From Jejuia rubra (GTDB lineage Bacteria; Bacteroidota; Bacteroidia; Flavobacteriales; Flavobacteriaceae), in contig NZ_JBHULY010000019.1 in assembly GCF_042684665.1 (NCBI RefSeq), forward strand, positions 115,080-179,079: a DNA stretch of 64,000 nt, given 5' to 3'. Positions 52,592 through 60,816 of this stretch are shown here, piece by piece. The translations under genes and the position numbers were made by a program. The notes below the pieces were generated by a model. It searched no databases. It was not told the origin of the DNA and worked only from the letters and a program-made list of their open reading frames with translations. Each line of letters opens with the position of its first letter. The stretch's first letter is position 1.

Positions 52592-53572
52592 ATGAGTGCT
52601 ACAGTTGTAAACGCTGAGACAGAAGGCAAAACTTGGGGCGGAGGGAACCAACCTCTTAAGGCAAGTTATGGCAAAATGATGATGTGGTTTTTCATCGTTT
52701 CAGATGCTTTGACCTTTTCAGGATTTTTAGCGGCCTACGGATTTTCTAGATTTAAATTTATTGATGCTTGGCCTATTGCGGATGAGGTGTTTACCCACGT
52801 GCCGTTTCTTCATGGACAGGAATTGCCGATGATTTACGTGGCATTCATGACTTTTGTCTTGATTATGTCTTCCGTAACCATGGTACTTGCCGTAGATGCG
52901 GGACATCATTTGAATAAGGCAAAAGTGACGCTTTACATGTTTTTAACGATTATCGGAGGTTTGATTTTTGTTGGATCTCAGGCATGGGAGTGGGCCACGT
53001 TTATTAAAGGTGATTTTGGTGCTGTTCAAACAAAAGGTGGTAATATTTTACAATTTGTGGATACGGATGGTGATCGTGTAGCTTTGCGCGATTTTGTGGT
53101 AGCCGAGCATAAAGATAGAACATCGCATGGCCGTGATAACGGACTATGGTTTGTATCTGAAGGTACTCTGCCAACCTACACCGTTAATGAAGTGGTGAAA
53201 GGCTTGGAGGCTCATGATAACGTTTTGGTAAGAACACAAACGCTAACAGAAGCAGGTGAAAAAACCGTATTGTCCCGAGCAGAGTCGCTAAGACAAATAA
53301 AAGAAAACGGAAAGTTGGTAGTGGAAGGTGCTAATCTTCATGTGAACGAATATGGGTCGCCATTGTTTGCTGACTTTTTCTTCTTCATTACTGGTTTCCA
53401 CGGATTCCACGTATTTTCCGGAGTTGTCATTAATATTATCATTTTCTTCAATGTAATTTTAGGAACTTACGAAAGACGCAAAAGTTACGAAATGGTGGAG
53501 AAAGTTGGATTGTACTGGCACTTTGTAGATTTAGTTTGGGTATTTGTATTTACATTCTTCTACCTAGTTTAA
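52592..53572 (+). CDS. Cytochrome c oxidase subunit III (long form with soluble insertion)
   Basis: The 326-residue protein has the subunit III fold: five or more helices and the closing motif EKVGLYWHFVDLVWVFVF. Between the helix ending near SQAWEWATF (about 136) and the next helix, starting near 258, is a polar insertion of about 115 residues that must lie outside the membrane. The insertion carries no cysteine or clear metal motif. Such insertions are known in Bacteroidota subunit III proteins, where a role in contact with alternative complex III can be imagined but is not shown. Subunit IV follows after 51 bases. Confidence 0.93.
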   Translation: MSATVVNAETEGKTWGGGNQPLKASYGKMMMWFFIVSDALTFSGFLAAYGFSRFKFIDAWPIADEVFTHVPFLHGQELPMIYVAFMTFVLIMSSVTMVLAVDAGHHLNKAKVTLYMFLTIIGGLIFVGSQAWEWATFIKGDFGAVQTKGGNILQFVDTDGDRVALRDFVVAEHKDRTSHGRDNGLWFVSEGTLPTYTVNEVVKGLEAHDNVLVRTQTLTEAGEKTVLSRAESLRQIKENGKLVVEGANLHVNEYGSPLFADFFFFITGFHGFHVFSGVVINIIIFFNVILGTYERRKSYEMVEKVGLYWHFVDLVWVFVFTFFYLV

Positions 53573-53623
53573 TTAATAATATTCGCCAATAGCTAATAGC
53601 TAAAGGCCAAAAGCATGTTATAA

Positions 53624-54004
53624 ATGGCACACGCACATAATTTAGCAATACTTAGAGGTTTAATTAAATTTAAATCCAATACCCAAAAGATTTGGGGTGT
53701 TTTAATCTTACTTTCCATCGTAACAGCGGTTGAAGTAGTATTAGGTATTTACAAACCAGAATCCTTAATGGCCAAGTTTTTGGGCATGAAATTGTTAAAC
53801 TGGATATTCATCATCCTTACCATCGTAAAAGCTTATTATATTACTTGGGACTTTATGCACATGCGTGATGAAACCGCTGGTTTGAGACGCGCTGTGGTTT
53901 GGACTGCTATATTCTTGATTCTTTATTTAATCTTCATCTTGTTACAGGAAGGCGGCTATGTATTTGATGTTTATGATGACGGGTATATCAAAAGAGATTT
54001 TTAA
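53624..54004 (+). CDS. Cytochrome c oxidase subunit IV
   Basis: The 126-residue protein has three hydrophobic helices (about 24-42, 54-74 and 90-108) and a charged C-terminus ending DGYIKRDF. It fits the prokaryotic cytochrome oxidase subunit IV family, a small stabilising subunit encoded after subunit III. It lies 51 bases after the long subunit III gene and is followed by a terminator. Confidence 0.9.
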   Translation: MAHAHNLAILRGLIKFKSNTQKIWGVLILLSIVTAVEVVLGIYKPESLMAKFLGMKLLNWIFIILTIVKAYYITWDFMHMRDETAGLRRAVVWTAIFLILYLIFILLQEGGYVFDVYDDGYIKRDF

Positions 54005-54035
54005 GCACACAAGATTGTGTTAAATATATAGGAAT

Positions 54036-54062
54036 AAGGTGGTTTTAAGAACCACCTTTTTT
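54036..54062 (+). terminator. Terminator after subunit IV
   Basis: AAGGTGGTT at 54036-54044 pairs with AACCACCTT at 54050-54058 and is followed by a T run. The run merges with TATTTTTG (54062-54069), a -7-like element that lies only 4 bases before the next GTG start. Confidence 0.85.
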
Positions 54063-54073
54063 ATTTTTGCACC

Positions 54074-54793
54074 GTGGAAAAGAAGAAGCAAATAAAGAAG
54101 AATTTTGTACTTGGTATTCTGTTTTTTTTGCCTGTGGTTTTCGTTTTTATCATGTCTATTTCAACAGAAAACTACGAGACTTTGGATATTGTAAAAACAG
54201 ATGTTAAGGATTTCTTGATGGTTAAGGAAGATAGTATCAAACTGAAAGACCATTTAACGGTGTTAGCCTTTTTTGGAAGGCATCCAAAAGAAAAATCCAC
54301 GGAAGCTTTAAACCTCAAGGAAATTATTTATGATAAATTCAAAGGGTTTAAAAAGTTTCAAATCGTAGCCTTAGTAACCGAAGATGCTCGGGTTGAGGCC
54401 GATGAACTGTTTCAGGAAATAGCCTCATACGAAGATTTGAGGTTTTGGCATTTTGTGCCTTTGGAAGAAAGGGCTATTCTTAACACTTTTAATAGTTTGA
54501 AAAATGATTTCAGTCTGGACCAAAATTTAGCAACTTCAAAAGTGTTTATTGTAGATACGGATTTAAGCCAAAGAGGACGAAATGATGCAAGGGAGGACGA
54601 TGAAAAGGCTAAAAACAAAGCCATTTATGAAATGAACTATTACGATTGTGTTGAGGTCGCAGAATTGAAGAATAAATTGGCATCGGAAGATTTAAGGGTA
54701 TTATTTACCGAATACCGACAAAAGCGAAAAGGCCAGTTTAATTCGGATACTAGACGGGCGGATGATTTAAAGAGCAAAGATGAAAAAAACTAA
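54074..54793 (+). CDS. Membrane-anchored SCO-like protein lacking the copper-binding cysteines
   Basis: The 239-residue protein starts at GTG, has a basic N-terminus and one membrane helix (about 11-29), and then a periplasmic domain. The strand-helix order (HLTVLAFFGRHPKEKS, then a helix, then FQIVALVTED) parallels that of the SCO protein encoded next door, but where SCO has CPTIC this has HPKEK; the only cysteine, in YYDCVEV, is far away. The C-terminus is highly charged. It overlaps the SCO gene by 14 bases, so the two are cotranslated. It may be a non-redox partner in CuA assembly. I do not recognise a named family; the SCO resemblance is by eye. Confidence 0.7.
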   Translation: MEKKKQIKKNFVLGILFFLPVVFVFIMSISTENYETLDIVKTDVKDFLMVKEDSIKLKDHLTVLAFFGRHPKEKSTEALNLKEIIYDKFKGFKKFQIVALVTEDARVEADELFQEIASYEDLRFWHFVPLEERAILNTFNSLKNDFSLDQNLATSKVFIVDTDLSQRGRNDAREDDEKAKNKAIYEMNYYDCVEVAELKNKLASEDLRVLFTEYRQKRKGQFNSDTRRADDLKSKDEKN

Positions 54794-55523
54794 CTATTCA
54801 TACATAGGCATTGCATTTATTATTCTGGTTTTTGGAATTCTTTTTGTTCCGAAAATTGTGGATAGAATTACCAATGATGATATCTCCCGGAAAGAAAGCC
54901 GAAGCGATTTAAAAAAGGAAGTAAAAAGCAAAACTGCAACTTTAGCCTTTATTGAAAACAATGGGGCGAAACGACGTGTGCCAGATTTTAGTTTTACCAA
55001 TCAAAATGGGGAACAAATCACAAATAAGGATTACGAAGGCAAAGTGTATGTCATTGAATTCTTTTTTACCACCTGCCCTACCATTTGTCCTAGAATGAAT
55101 CGTAACTTGGTGAAGATTCAAAATACATTTGAGGAATTTGAAAACTTTGGGGTGGCCTCCTTTTCTATAAATCCAGACCACGATACCCCTGAGGTGCTAA
55201 AGGGGTATGCTGAAAGTTACGGTATTTCCAACCCCAATTGGCATTTAATGACTGGAGAAAAAGATGCCATTTATAAATTGGCTAATGAAGGATTTTACAT
55301 TTATGCAGCCGAAAATAAGGATGTGGAAGGCGGTTTTGAGCATTCGGGTAATTTTGCCCTTATTGATAAAAACGGCTTTATTCGCTCTAGAAAGGACGAG
55401 TTTGGCAACCCAATCATTTATTACAGAGGCATAGCTTCGGAAGAAGAGGGGGAAGATGATAATGGTGAAAAGGAGCAAATCAGTGCGTTAAAAAAGGATA
55501 TAAAACTATTGCTTAATGAGTAA
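54780..55523 (+). CDS. SCO1/SenC-family copper chaperone for CuA assembly
   Basis: The 247-residue protein has one N-terminal membrane helix (about 6-26) and a thioredoxin-like periplasmic domain. Copper and thiol ligands are present: Cys99 and Cys103 in FFTTCPTICPRM and His188 in GFEHSGNFALID. It delivers copper to, or reduces, the CuA site of subunit II. It overlaps the upstream gene by 14 bases and the downstream DUF420 gene by 8 bases, so these form a tightly coupled oxidase-assembly operon. Confidence 0.95.
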   Translation: MKKTNYSYIGIAFIILVFGILFVPKIVDRITNDDISRKESRSDLKKEVKSKTATLAFIENNGAKRRVPDFSFTNQNGEQITNKDYEGKVYVIEFFFTTCPTICPRMNRNLVKIQNTFEEFENFGVASFSINPDHDTPEVLKGYAESYGISNPNWHLMTGEKDAIYKLANEGFYIYAAENKDVEGGFEHSGNFALIDKNGFIRSRKDEFGNPIIYYRGIASEEEGEDDNGEKEQISALKKDIKLLLNE

Positions 55524-56049
55524 TTCCAATCAACCGATAAACGAAAAAAAGTACAACACGCTAATCGTTATTTTGTCTATTGCGATTCCGTTAGTAGTAG
55601 CCTTGCTTTTCGGGGTTAAGATTGAAGCGGAGTTGCCCGTGTTTCTGCCACCGATTTATGCATCAATAAATGCAGTTACAGCGTTGGTACTAGTACTCGC
55701 TTTTATAGCCATTCAAAACAAAAAAATCAAGTTGCACGAGCGCTTGATGAAGTTCGCCATAGTACTGTCAGTGCTATTCCTAGTAATGTATGTGGCTTAC
55801 CATATGACAAGTGATTCCACAAAATTTGGGGGGGAGGGCGTTATCAAATATTTGTATTATTTTGTATTGCTTACGCATATTTTGTTGTCCATTGCCGTGA
55901 TTCCATTTGTATTAATAACGTACGTTAGGGCTATTACAAACAATATTGAAAAACATAAAAAAATAGCAAAAATCACCTTTCCGTTATGGTTGTATGTGGC
56001 CATTTCAGGTGTTGTGGTTTATATTATGATTTCGCCGTATTATAATTAA
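55516..56049 (+). CDS. DUF420 family membrane protein
   Basis: The 177-residue protein has five hydrophobic helices and conserved histidines near membrane faces (KLHERLM, VAYHMTSDS, LLTHILLSIAV, EKHKKIAK), which is the pattern of the DUF420/CtaM-like family found with oxidase genes. CtaM in Gram-positive bacteria is needed for maturation of haem A oxidases, so a similar maturation role is likely here. The start overlaps the SCO gene by 8 bases. Confidence 0.9.
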   Translation: MSNSNQPINEKKYNTLIVILSIAIPLVVALLFGVKIEAELPVFLPPIYASINAVTALVLVLAFIAIQNKKIKLHERLMKFAIVLSVLFLVMYVAYHMTSDSTKFGGEGVIKYLYYFVLLTHILLSIAVIPFVLITYVRAITNNIEKHKKIAKITFPLWLYVAISGVVVYIMISPYYN

Positions 56050-56055
56050 AATCTA

Positions 56056-56120
56056 CTCCTTCCCTTTTGAAGGGAAGGTGGCTTTCAATTCCAAAAGAAT
56101 TGAAAGTCGGAAGGGTTGCT
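56056..56120. repeat. Double-hairpin intergenic repeat
   Basis: CCTTCCCTT (56058-56066) pairs with AAGGGAAGG (56070-56078), and CTTTCAATT (56082-56090) pairs with AATTGAAAG (56098-56106). It may also act as a terminator for the oxidase-assembly operon, though no T run follows. Confidence 0.7.
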
Positions 56121-56137
56121 AAAGCTTAAAATTAAAA

Positions 56138-56356
56138 ATGAAACGTTTTATCATCTTTGTTCTCTGTACTTTTTTCCTTGTTCTAGACATCGAAGCCCAG
56201 TGCGCCATGTGTCGTGCGGTTTTAGAAAGCGAGCAAGGGCAAACTACCGCTGAAGGTATCAATAATGGCATTGTGTACTTGATGGCGATTCCCTATATAC
56301 TTGTCGCAGGCATTGGGTATTTCATTTACCGAAAATTCTACAGGAAATCTTCTTGA
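56138..56356 (+). CDS. Small exported membrane protein with CxxC
   Basis: The 72-residue protein has a signal peptide (1-20, ending IEAQ), the motif QCAMCRAVLES just after the cleavage point, and a C-terminal membrane helix (about 46-64) with a basic tail. It would show a short cysteine-pair segment to the periplasm. It is found at the end of the oxidase-assembly cluster, which suggests a part in copper or thiol handling, but no named family is recognised. It is separated from the DUF420 gene by a repeat. Confidence 0.78.
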   Translation: MKRFIIFVLCTFFLVLDIEAQCAMCRAVLESEQGQTTAEGINNGIVYLMAIPYILVAGIGYFIYRKFYRKSS

Positions 56357-56437
56357 ATCCTTAGACTGGAAAATGTCGGTACCGTTTCTAAGTTAAAAAA
56401 GTAATAAAAGTTTTTTTACACATTATTTGTAACATTT

Positions 56438-56464
56438 CTTTGCATTGTTAGTCTTATTGCAAAG
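56438..56464. promoter_or_regulatory. Dyad upstream of the export operon
   Basis: CTTTGCA at 56438-56444 is the exact inverse of TGCAAAG at 56458-56464, with 13 bases between. It lies 24 bases before the ATPase gene start, where an operator for the efflux-type operon could sit. No regulator gene is adjacent. Confidence 0.4.
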
Positions 56465-56488
56465 CGCGTTCACCTAATCCATAAAGAG

Positions 56489-57190
56489 ATGCTAAAAATT
56501 AGCGGATTACACAAATCCTATACCATTGGAGATTCCAGTTTACATGTATTAAAAGGTATTGATTTATCGGTTGAGGAAGGCGAAATGGTGGCCATAATGG
56601 GCTCTTCAGGCTCAGGTAAATCGACCTTGCTGAATATCATTGGGATGTTGGATGTTGCAGATTCGGGCGAATATATTTTGGATGGACTGCCCATCAAGGA
56701 TCTCACAGAAAAAAAAGCGGCCGTTTATCGCAATAAATTTTTAGGGTTTATTTTTCAATCCTTCAACTTAATCAATTACAAAAATGCTTTGGAGAACGTG
56801 GCATTGCCATTGTATTACCAAGGTTTAAAACGAAAGAAGCGTCAAGAGTTGGGCATGTTCCACCTTGAAAAAGTGGGTTTGACCGATTGGGCGCATCACT
56901 TACCAAAAGAGCTTTCAGGTGGACAAAAACAGAGGGTAGCCATAGCCCGGGCCTTGGCAGCCAATCCCAAATTGCTGTTGGCCGATGAGCCTACGGGTGC
57001 ACTGGATACTACAACTTCATATGAAATTATGGAGTTCATTCAACAATTAAATGACGAAGGCAAAACAATTTTGATGGTAACACACGAAGAGGATATTGCC
57101 AACATGTGTAAGCGCATCGTGCGTTTGCGAGACGGCGTCATTATGGAAGATAAAAAAGTAACCCAAGTAAGAGCAGGTCAGCATGTTTGA
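56489..57190 (+). CDS. ABC transporter ATP-binding protein (MacB/LolD type)
   Basis: The 233-residue ATPase has Walker A GSSGSGKST, the Q-loop QSFNLI, signature LSGGQKQRVAIARAL, Walker B LLLADEPTGALD and a switch histidine in VTHEED. It belongs to the MacB/LolD/FtsE branch that works with FtsX-like permeases in moving lipids, peptides or drugs across the envelope and not in classical import. It overlaps the next gene by 8 bases. Together with the next four genes it forms a complete MacAB-TolC-like export system. Confidence 0.95.
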   Translation: MLKISGLHKSYTIGDSSLHVLKGIDLSVEEGEMVAIMGSSGSGKSTLLNIIGMLDVADSGEYILDGLPIKDLTEKKAAVYRNKFLGFIFQSFNLINYKNALENVALPLYYQGLKRKKRQELGMFHLEKVGLTDWAHHLPKELSGGQKQRVAIARALAANPKLLLADEPTGALDTTTSYEIMEFIQQLNDEGKTILMVTHEEDIANMCKRIVRLRDGVIMEDKKVTQVRAGQHV

Positions 57191-58412
57191 TTTAGACCTT
57201 TGGCGGGAAATATTTCAAAGTATCAATAAGAATAGGACTCGGAGTCTGCTTTCGGGATTTACTATTGCCTTTGCTATTTTGCTATTCACCATTCTTTTTG
57301 GTATCGCCAACGGACTCCAAAACACCTTTGCTGAGGCTTTCGGAACGGACGCTTCAAATTCTATAGTTATTTATCCAGGACGAACCACTATTGCGCACAA
57401 TGGACTTCAAGCGGGCAGACGAATCCAGTTCAAAAATGAGGACCATCAATATATTCTTGATGAATTTGGTAACAAAGTGGAATTCATCACCTCAAAAATA
57501 AATCGAAATGCATCGGCTTCTTTCAGGGGAGAAAAAAATACGTATGAGGTGCGCGCAATTCATCCGGAATATATGCACATCGAAAATAACGAGGTACTCC
57601 AAGGACGTTATATTAATCAAAATGATTTAACGGAAAGAACAAAAGTGGCCGTCATTGGTCGGGTAATCGATGAGGATTTATTCGCTGGCGTGGACGCCAT
57701 TGGGCAGTACATCAGTTTAAATGGGATTCCGTTTAAAGTAGTTGGGATTTTTGGTGACGACGAGGGCGATAACGAAGAGAGTGTAGTTTACGTGCCTATC
57801 ACCACTCAGCAAAGAGTGTATGGTAATAACGATTATATCGACATGATGCACTTAACCTACAACAGAAAATTGGGGTATAATCAGGCCTTGGATTTTGGAA
57901 ATGCGTTGACCAGCAAACTAAAGAACAAGTTTAACGTTGCTCGGGACGACCAAAGGGCCATTCGTGTATTTAACATGGCCGAGGGGACAAAAGCCGTCAA
58001 CCAAATGACAGGGGTATTGACCTTTATCGTGTTTTTCATTGGTCTAGGCACCTTAATTGCGGGCATTATGGGGATTAGCAATATCATGGTATTTATAGTA
58101 AAGGAGCGTTCGAAGGAAATAGGCATCAGAAAGGCATTAGGCGCATCGCCAAAATCCATTGTGTCCATCATTTTATTAGAATCTGTGCTCATCACATCAT
58201 TCGCTGGGTATTTCGGATTATTGATTGGCGTTGGGGTGTTGGAATGGGTCGGACCCAGTTTAAAACAATATTTTATAACGAACCCCAGTATTGATATTTA
58301 TATAGTGATTGGAGCCACGTTTACGTTGATATTTTCTGGTGTGATTGCCGGATATTTGCCAGCGCATAAGGCCTCAAAAATTAAACCAATTATAGCACTA
58401 AGAGACGACTAA
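57183..58412 (+). CDS. ABC transporter permease 1 (MacB/FtsX type)
   Basis: The 409-residue permease has one N-terminal helix (about 18-43), a large periplasmic MacB-type domain (about 45-275), and three C-terminal helices with the FtsX signature (GTLIAGIMGISNIMVF, then VKERSKEIGIRKALGA). Four helices are normal for this class. It would pair with permease 2 as a heterodimer, since the ATPase is separate here and not fused as in E. coli MacB. Four bases separate it from permease 2. Confidence 0.94.
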   Translation: MFDLDLWREIFQSINKNRTRSLLSGFTIAFAILLFTILFGIANGLQNTFAEAFGTDASNSIVIYPGRTTIAHNGLQAGRRIQFKNEDHQYILDEFGNKVEFITSKINRNASASFRGEKNTYEVRAIHPEYMHIENNEVLQGRYINQNDLTERTKVAVIGRVIDEDLFAGVDAIGQYISLNGIPFKVVGIFGDDEGDNEESVVYVPITTQQRVYGNNDYIDMMHLTYNRKLGYNQALDFGNALTSKLKNKFNVARDDQRAIRVFNMAEGTKAVNQMTGVLTFIVFFIGLGTLIAGIMGISNIMVFIVKERSKEIGIRKALGASPKSIVSIILLESVLITSFAGYFGLLIGVGVLEWVGPSLKQYFITNPSIDIYIVIGATFTLIFSGVIAGYLPAHKASKIKPIIALRDD

Positions 58413-58416
58413 CGCG

Positions 58417-59658
58417 ATGCGATTTTTATTCGACAGAGATACATGGCAGGAATTGTACGATAGTATTCGTAAAAATAAGTTGCGCACACTCGTGACTATT
58501 TTTGGAGTGGGCTTTGGGATCTTTTTATTGGTGGTGCTTTTGGGGTCTGCCAGAGGAATGGAGAATAGTTTTAACCGATTGTTCAGTGATTTTGCTACCA
58601 ACACCGTATTTATTTGGGGGCAACGAACCAACAAGCCATTCAAAGGATTTCAAGAAGGAAGGCGTGTCCCGATATATTTGGAAGACACCGAAAGGATTGA
58701 AAAAAACGTTGAGGGTGTTGAATTTGTGGTTCCCAGAAATCAAAGGATGGCGCAGGTCACAAGGAATTTTTTATCTGGCAACTTTTCATTGGCGGGGGAT
58801 TATCCGATGTTGGATGAGGTAGAAAAAAAGAAACTCATTAACGGACGCTTTATCAATTCCAATGACATTGAAAACAAGAAAAAAGTAACCGTCATTTCTG
58901 AAGATGTTTACAAGCAACTTTTCGAAAAGGATGAAAAAGCCATTGGGAAGTATGTGGTGATAAACAATATCAATTTTATGGTCATCGGTGTATTCAAGGT
59001 GTCCAATATCAATATGGGCCCTCCGATTAATATGCACATCCCGTTTACCACCTTTCAACAGATATACAACCAAGGGCGAAACATCGGATGGATGGTAGTA
59101 ACTGCCAAGCCCGAATATGATATTGTTCAAATTGAACAGGATAGCAAACTATTGCTGAAGAATGTACACCATATCCACCCGGACGACCGAAGGGCATATG
59201 GTAGCGCTAATGCCGGGAAGGAATTTGGAAAGGTAACAGGCTTTTTAACCGGAATGCAGTTTTTAACTTGGTTTGTGGGCATTGCTACCTTGATAGCTGG
59301 CGTGTTCGCTATTGGAAATATATTGTTGATTACGGTTAGGGAGCGCACCAAAGAAATCGGTTTGCGACGCGCCATTGGGGCGACGCCTTTCGAAATAAAA
59401 AGCCAAATAATATTGGAAGCGATAGTGCTGTGCCTTATCGCCAGCCTTATCGGGATTATTTTTGGGGGCTATGTGCTGATGTTCATCAATCAATTTTATG
59501 GGCAAGGCGAGGATGCTACTTTAGTGAACCCCTCAGTATCCCTTGGCGTAGTGTTTTTGGCACTAATTATACTTGTTGTTTTGGGCACCTTTATAGGAAT
59601 GATTCCTGCCTTTAAAGCCACAAGTGTGAAACCTATAGATGCATTAAGAGAAGAATAA
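58417..59658 (+). CDS. ABC transporter permease 2 (MacB/FtsX type)
   Basis: The 413-residue protein has the same plan as permease 1: an N-terminal helix (about 20-42), a periplasmic MacB-type domain (about 45-275), then three helices with ATLIAGVFAIGNILLITV and VRERTKEIGLRRAIGATP. It is a diverged paralogue that likely makes a heterodimer with permease 1. It ends 12 bases before the adaptor gene. Confidence 0.94.
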   Translation: MRFLFDRDTWQELYDSIRKNKLRTLVTIFGVGFGIFLLVVLLGSARGMENSFNRLFSDFATNTVFIWGQRTNKPFKGFQEGRRVPIYLEDTERIEKNVEGVEFVVPRNQRMAQVTRNFLSGNFSLAGDYPMLDEVEKKKLINGRFINSNDIENKKKVTVISEDVYKQLFEKDEKAIGKYVVINNINFMVIGVFKVSNINMGPPINMHIPFTTFQQIYNQGRNIGWMVVTAKPEYDIVQIEQDSKLLLKNVHHIHPDDRRAYGSANAGKEFGKVTGFLTGMQFLTWFVGIATLIAGVFAIGNILLITVRERTKEIGLRRAIGATPFEIKSQIILEAIVLCLIASLIGIIFGGYVLMFINQFYGQGEDATLVNPSVSLGVVFLALIILVVLGTFIGMIPAFKATSVKPIDALREE

Positions 59659-59670
59659 ACAATCAAAAAA

Positions 59671-60816
59671 ATGAATAAAACGTTAAAGATTATTTTAATA
59701 TTGGTAGTGGTGATACTGCTGATGTTTGTGTTGAAATATTTTATGGATGCAAATTCCAAAGACATCGAGGAATTTTCGGTGGCCGAACCATTTTACACTT
59801 CGATAAATTCGAAAGCCGTGGCCACTGGAAAGCTTAACCCTGAGGAGGAAATTGAGCTGAAGCCCCAAATATCTGGAATTGTGGATGAAATTGTTGTAGA
59901 GGAAGGTGATAGGGTTAAAAAGGGCGATTTAGTCGCAAAAATTAGGGTGGTGCCGAACGAGCAGAGTTTGGCCAACGCCCAAAGTAGAATTGCAACGGCA
60001 AAACTGGCTTTTGAAAATGCAAAAACGCAATACCAAAGGGATAAGAAAATATTTGAAAAAGGCGTAATCTCCATTCAAACCTTCGAGAATAGTGAACTGA
60101 GTTATAATCAGGCGAGGGAATCATTGGTCCAAGCGCAGAACGACTATCAAATTATCAAAAGAGGATCGCTTTCTGGTGGAAGTACAGCCAACACCAATAT
60201 TATTGCCCAGATTTCAGGTACTATTCTGGAAATCCCGGTGCGCGAGGGTGACCAGGTTATTCAGAGTAACAACTTTAACGCTGGTACAACTATAGCCACC
60301 CTTGCGGATATGAGCAATATGATTTTTGAGGGAAAAGTAGATGAGGCCGAAGTTGGTAAACTGGAAGAAGGTAGAGATATCACGGTCATTCTCGGAGCAA
60401 TTAATGACAAAGAGTTTCCGGCGAAATTAACTTTCGTTGCCCCAAAAGGAAAGGAAGAAAATGGAGCTGTTCAGTTTACAGTTAAGGCCAATGTGATGTT
60501 GGACACCATTACCAATGTTCGTGCAGGTTACAGTGCGAATGCCGAAATTGACATTGAAGGTAAAGATAGTGTTTTGGCTATCAAGGAAGCATTGTTACAA
60601 TATCGAAGACAAAGCGATAAACCATTTGTAGAGATACAGGATGAGGATGGAAATTTCAAACGTAAAAATGTTAAACTTGGCGTTTCCGATGGGATAAATG
60701 TTGAAATCATTGAGGGCGTAGAAGAAGGCGATAAAATCAAAGTATGGAATAAAGCATCAGAAGAAGAGGAAGAAGAAGTAGACGATGATAAAAAACGGGA
60801 AAGAAAGGCGAAATAA
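59671..60816 (+). CDS. HlyD/MacA-type periplasmic adaptor protein
   Basis: The 381-residue protein has one N-terminal membrane helix (about 5-24), a lipoyl-like half (VVEEGDRVKKGDLVAKI), a helical hairpin (about 100-165), the second lipoyl half (LEIPVREGDQVIQSNNF), a beta-barrel domain and a membrane-proximal domain with a very acidic, then basic C-terminus. It would join the permeases to the outer-membrane TolC-like channel. Its stop codon shares one base with the start of the TolC-like gene. Confidence 0.94.
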   Translation: MNKTLKIILILVVVILLMFVLKYFMDANSKDIEEFSVAEPFYTSINSKAVATGKLNPEEEIELKPQISGIVDEIVVEEGDRVKKGDLVAKIRVVPNEQSLANAQSRIATAKLAFENAKTQYQRDKKIFEKGVISIQTFENSELSYNQARESLVQAQNDYQIIKRGSLSGGSTANTNIIAQISGTILEIPVREGDQVIQSNNFNAGTTIATLADMSNMIFEGKVDEAEVGKLEEGRDITVILGAINDKEFPAKLTFVAPKGKEENGAVQFTVKANVMLDTITNVRAGYSANAEIDIEGKDSVLAIKEALLQYRRQSDKPFVEIQDEDGNFKRKNVKLGVSDGINVEIIEGVEEGDKIKVWNKASEEEEEEVDDDKKRERKAK

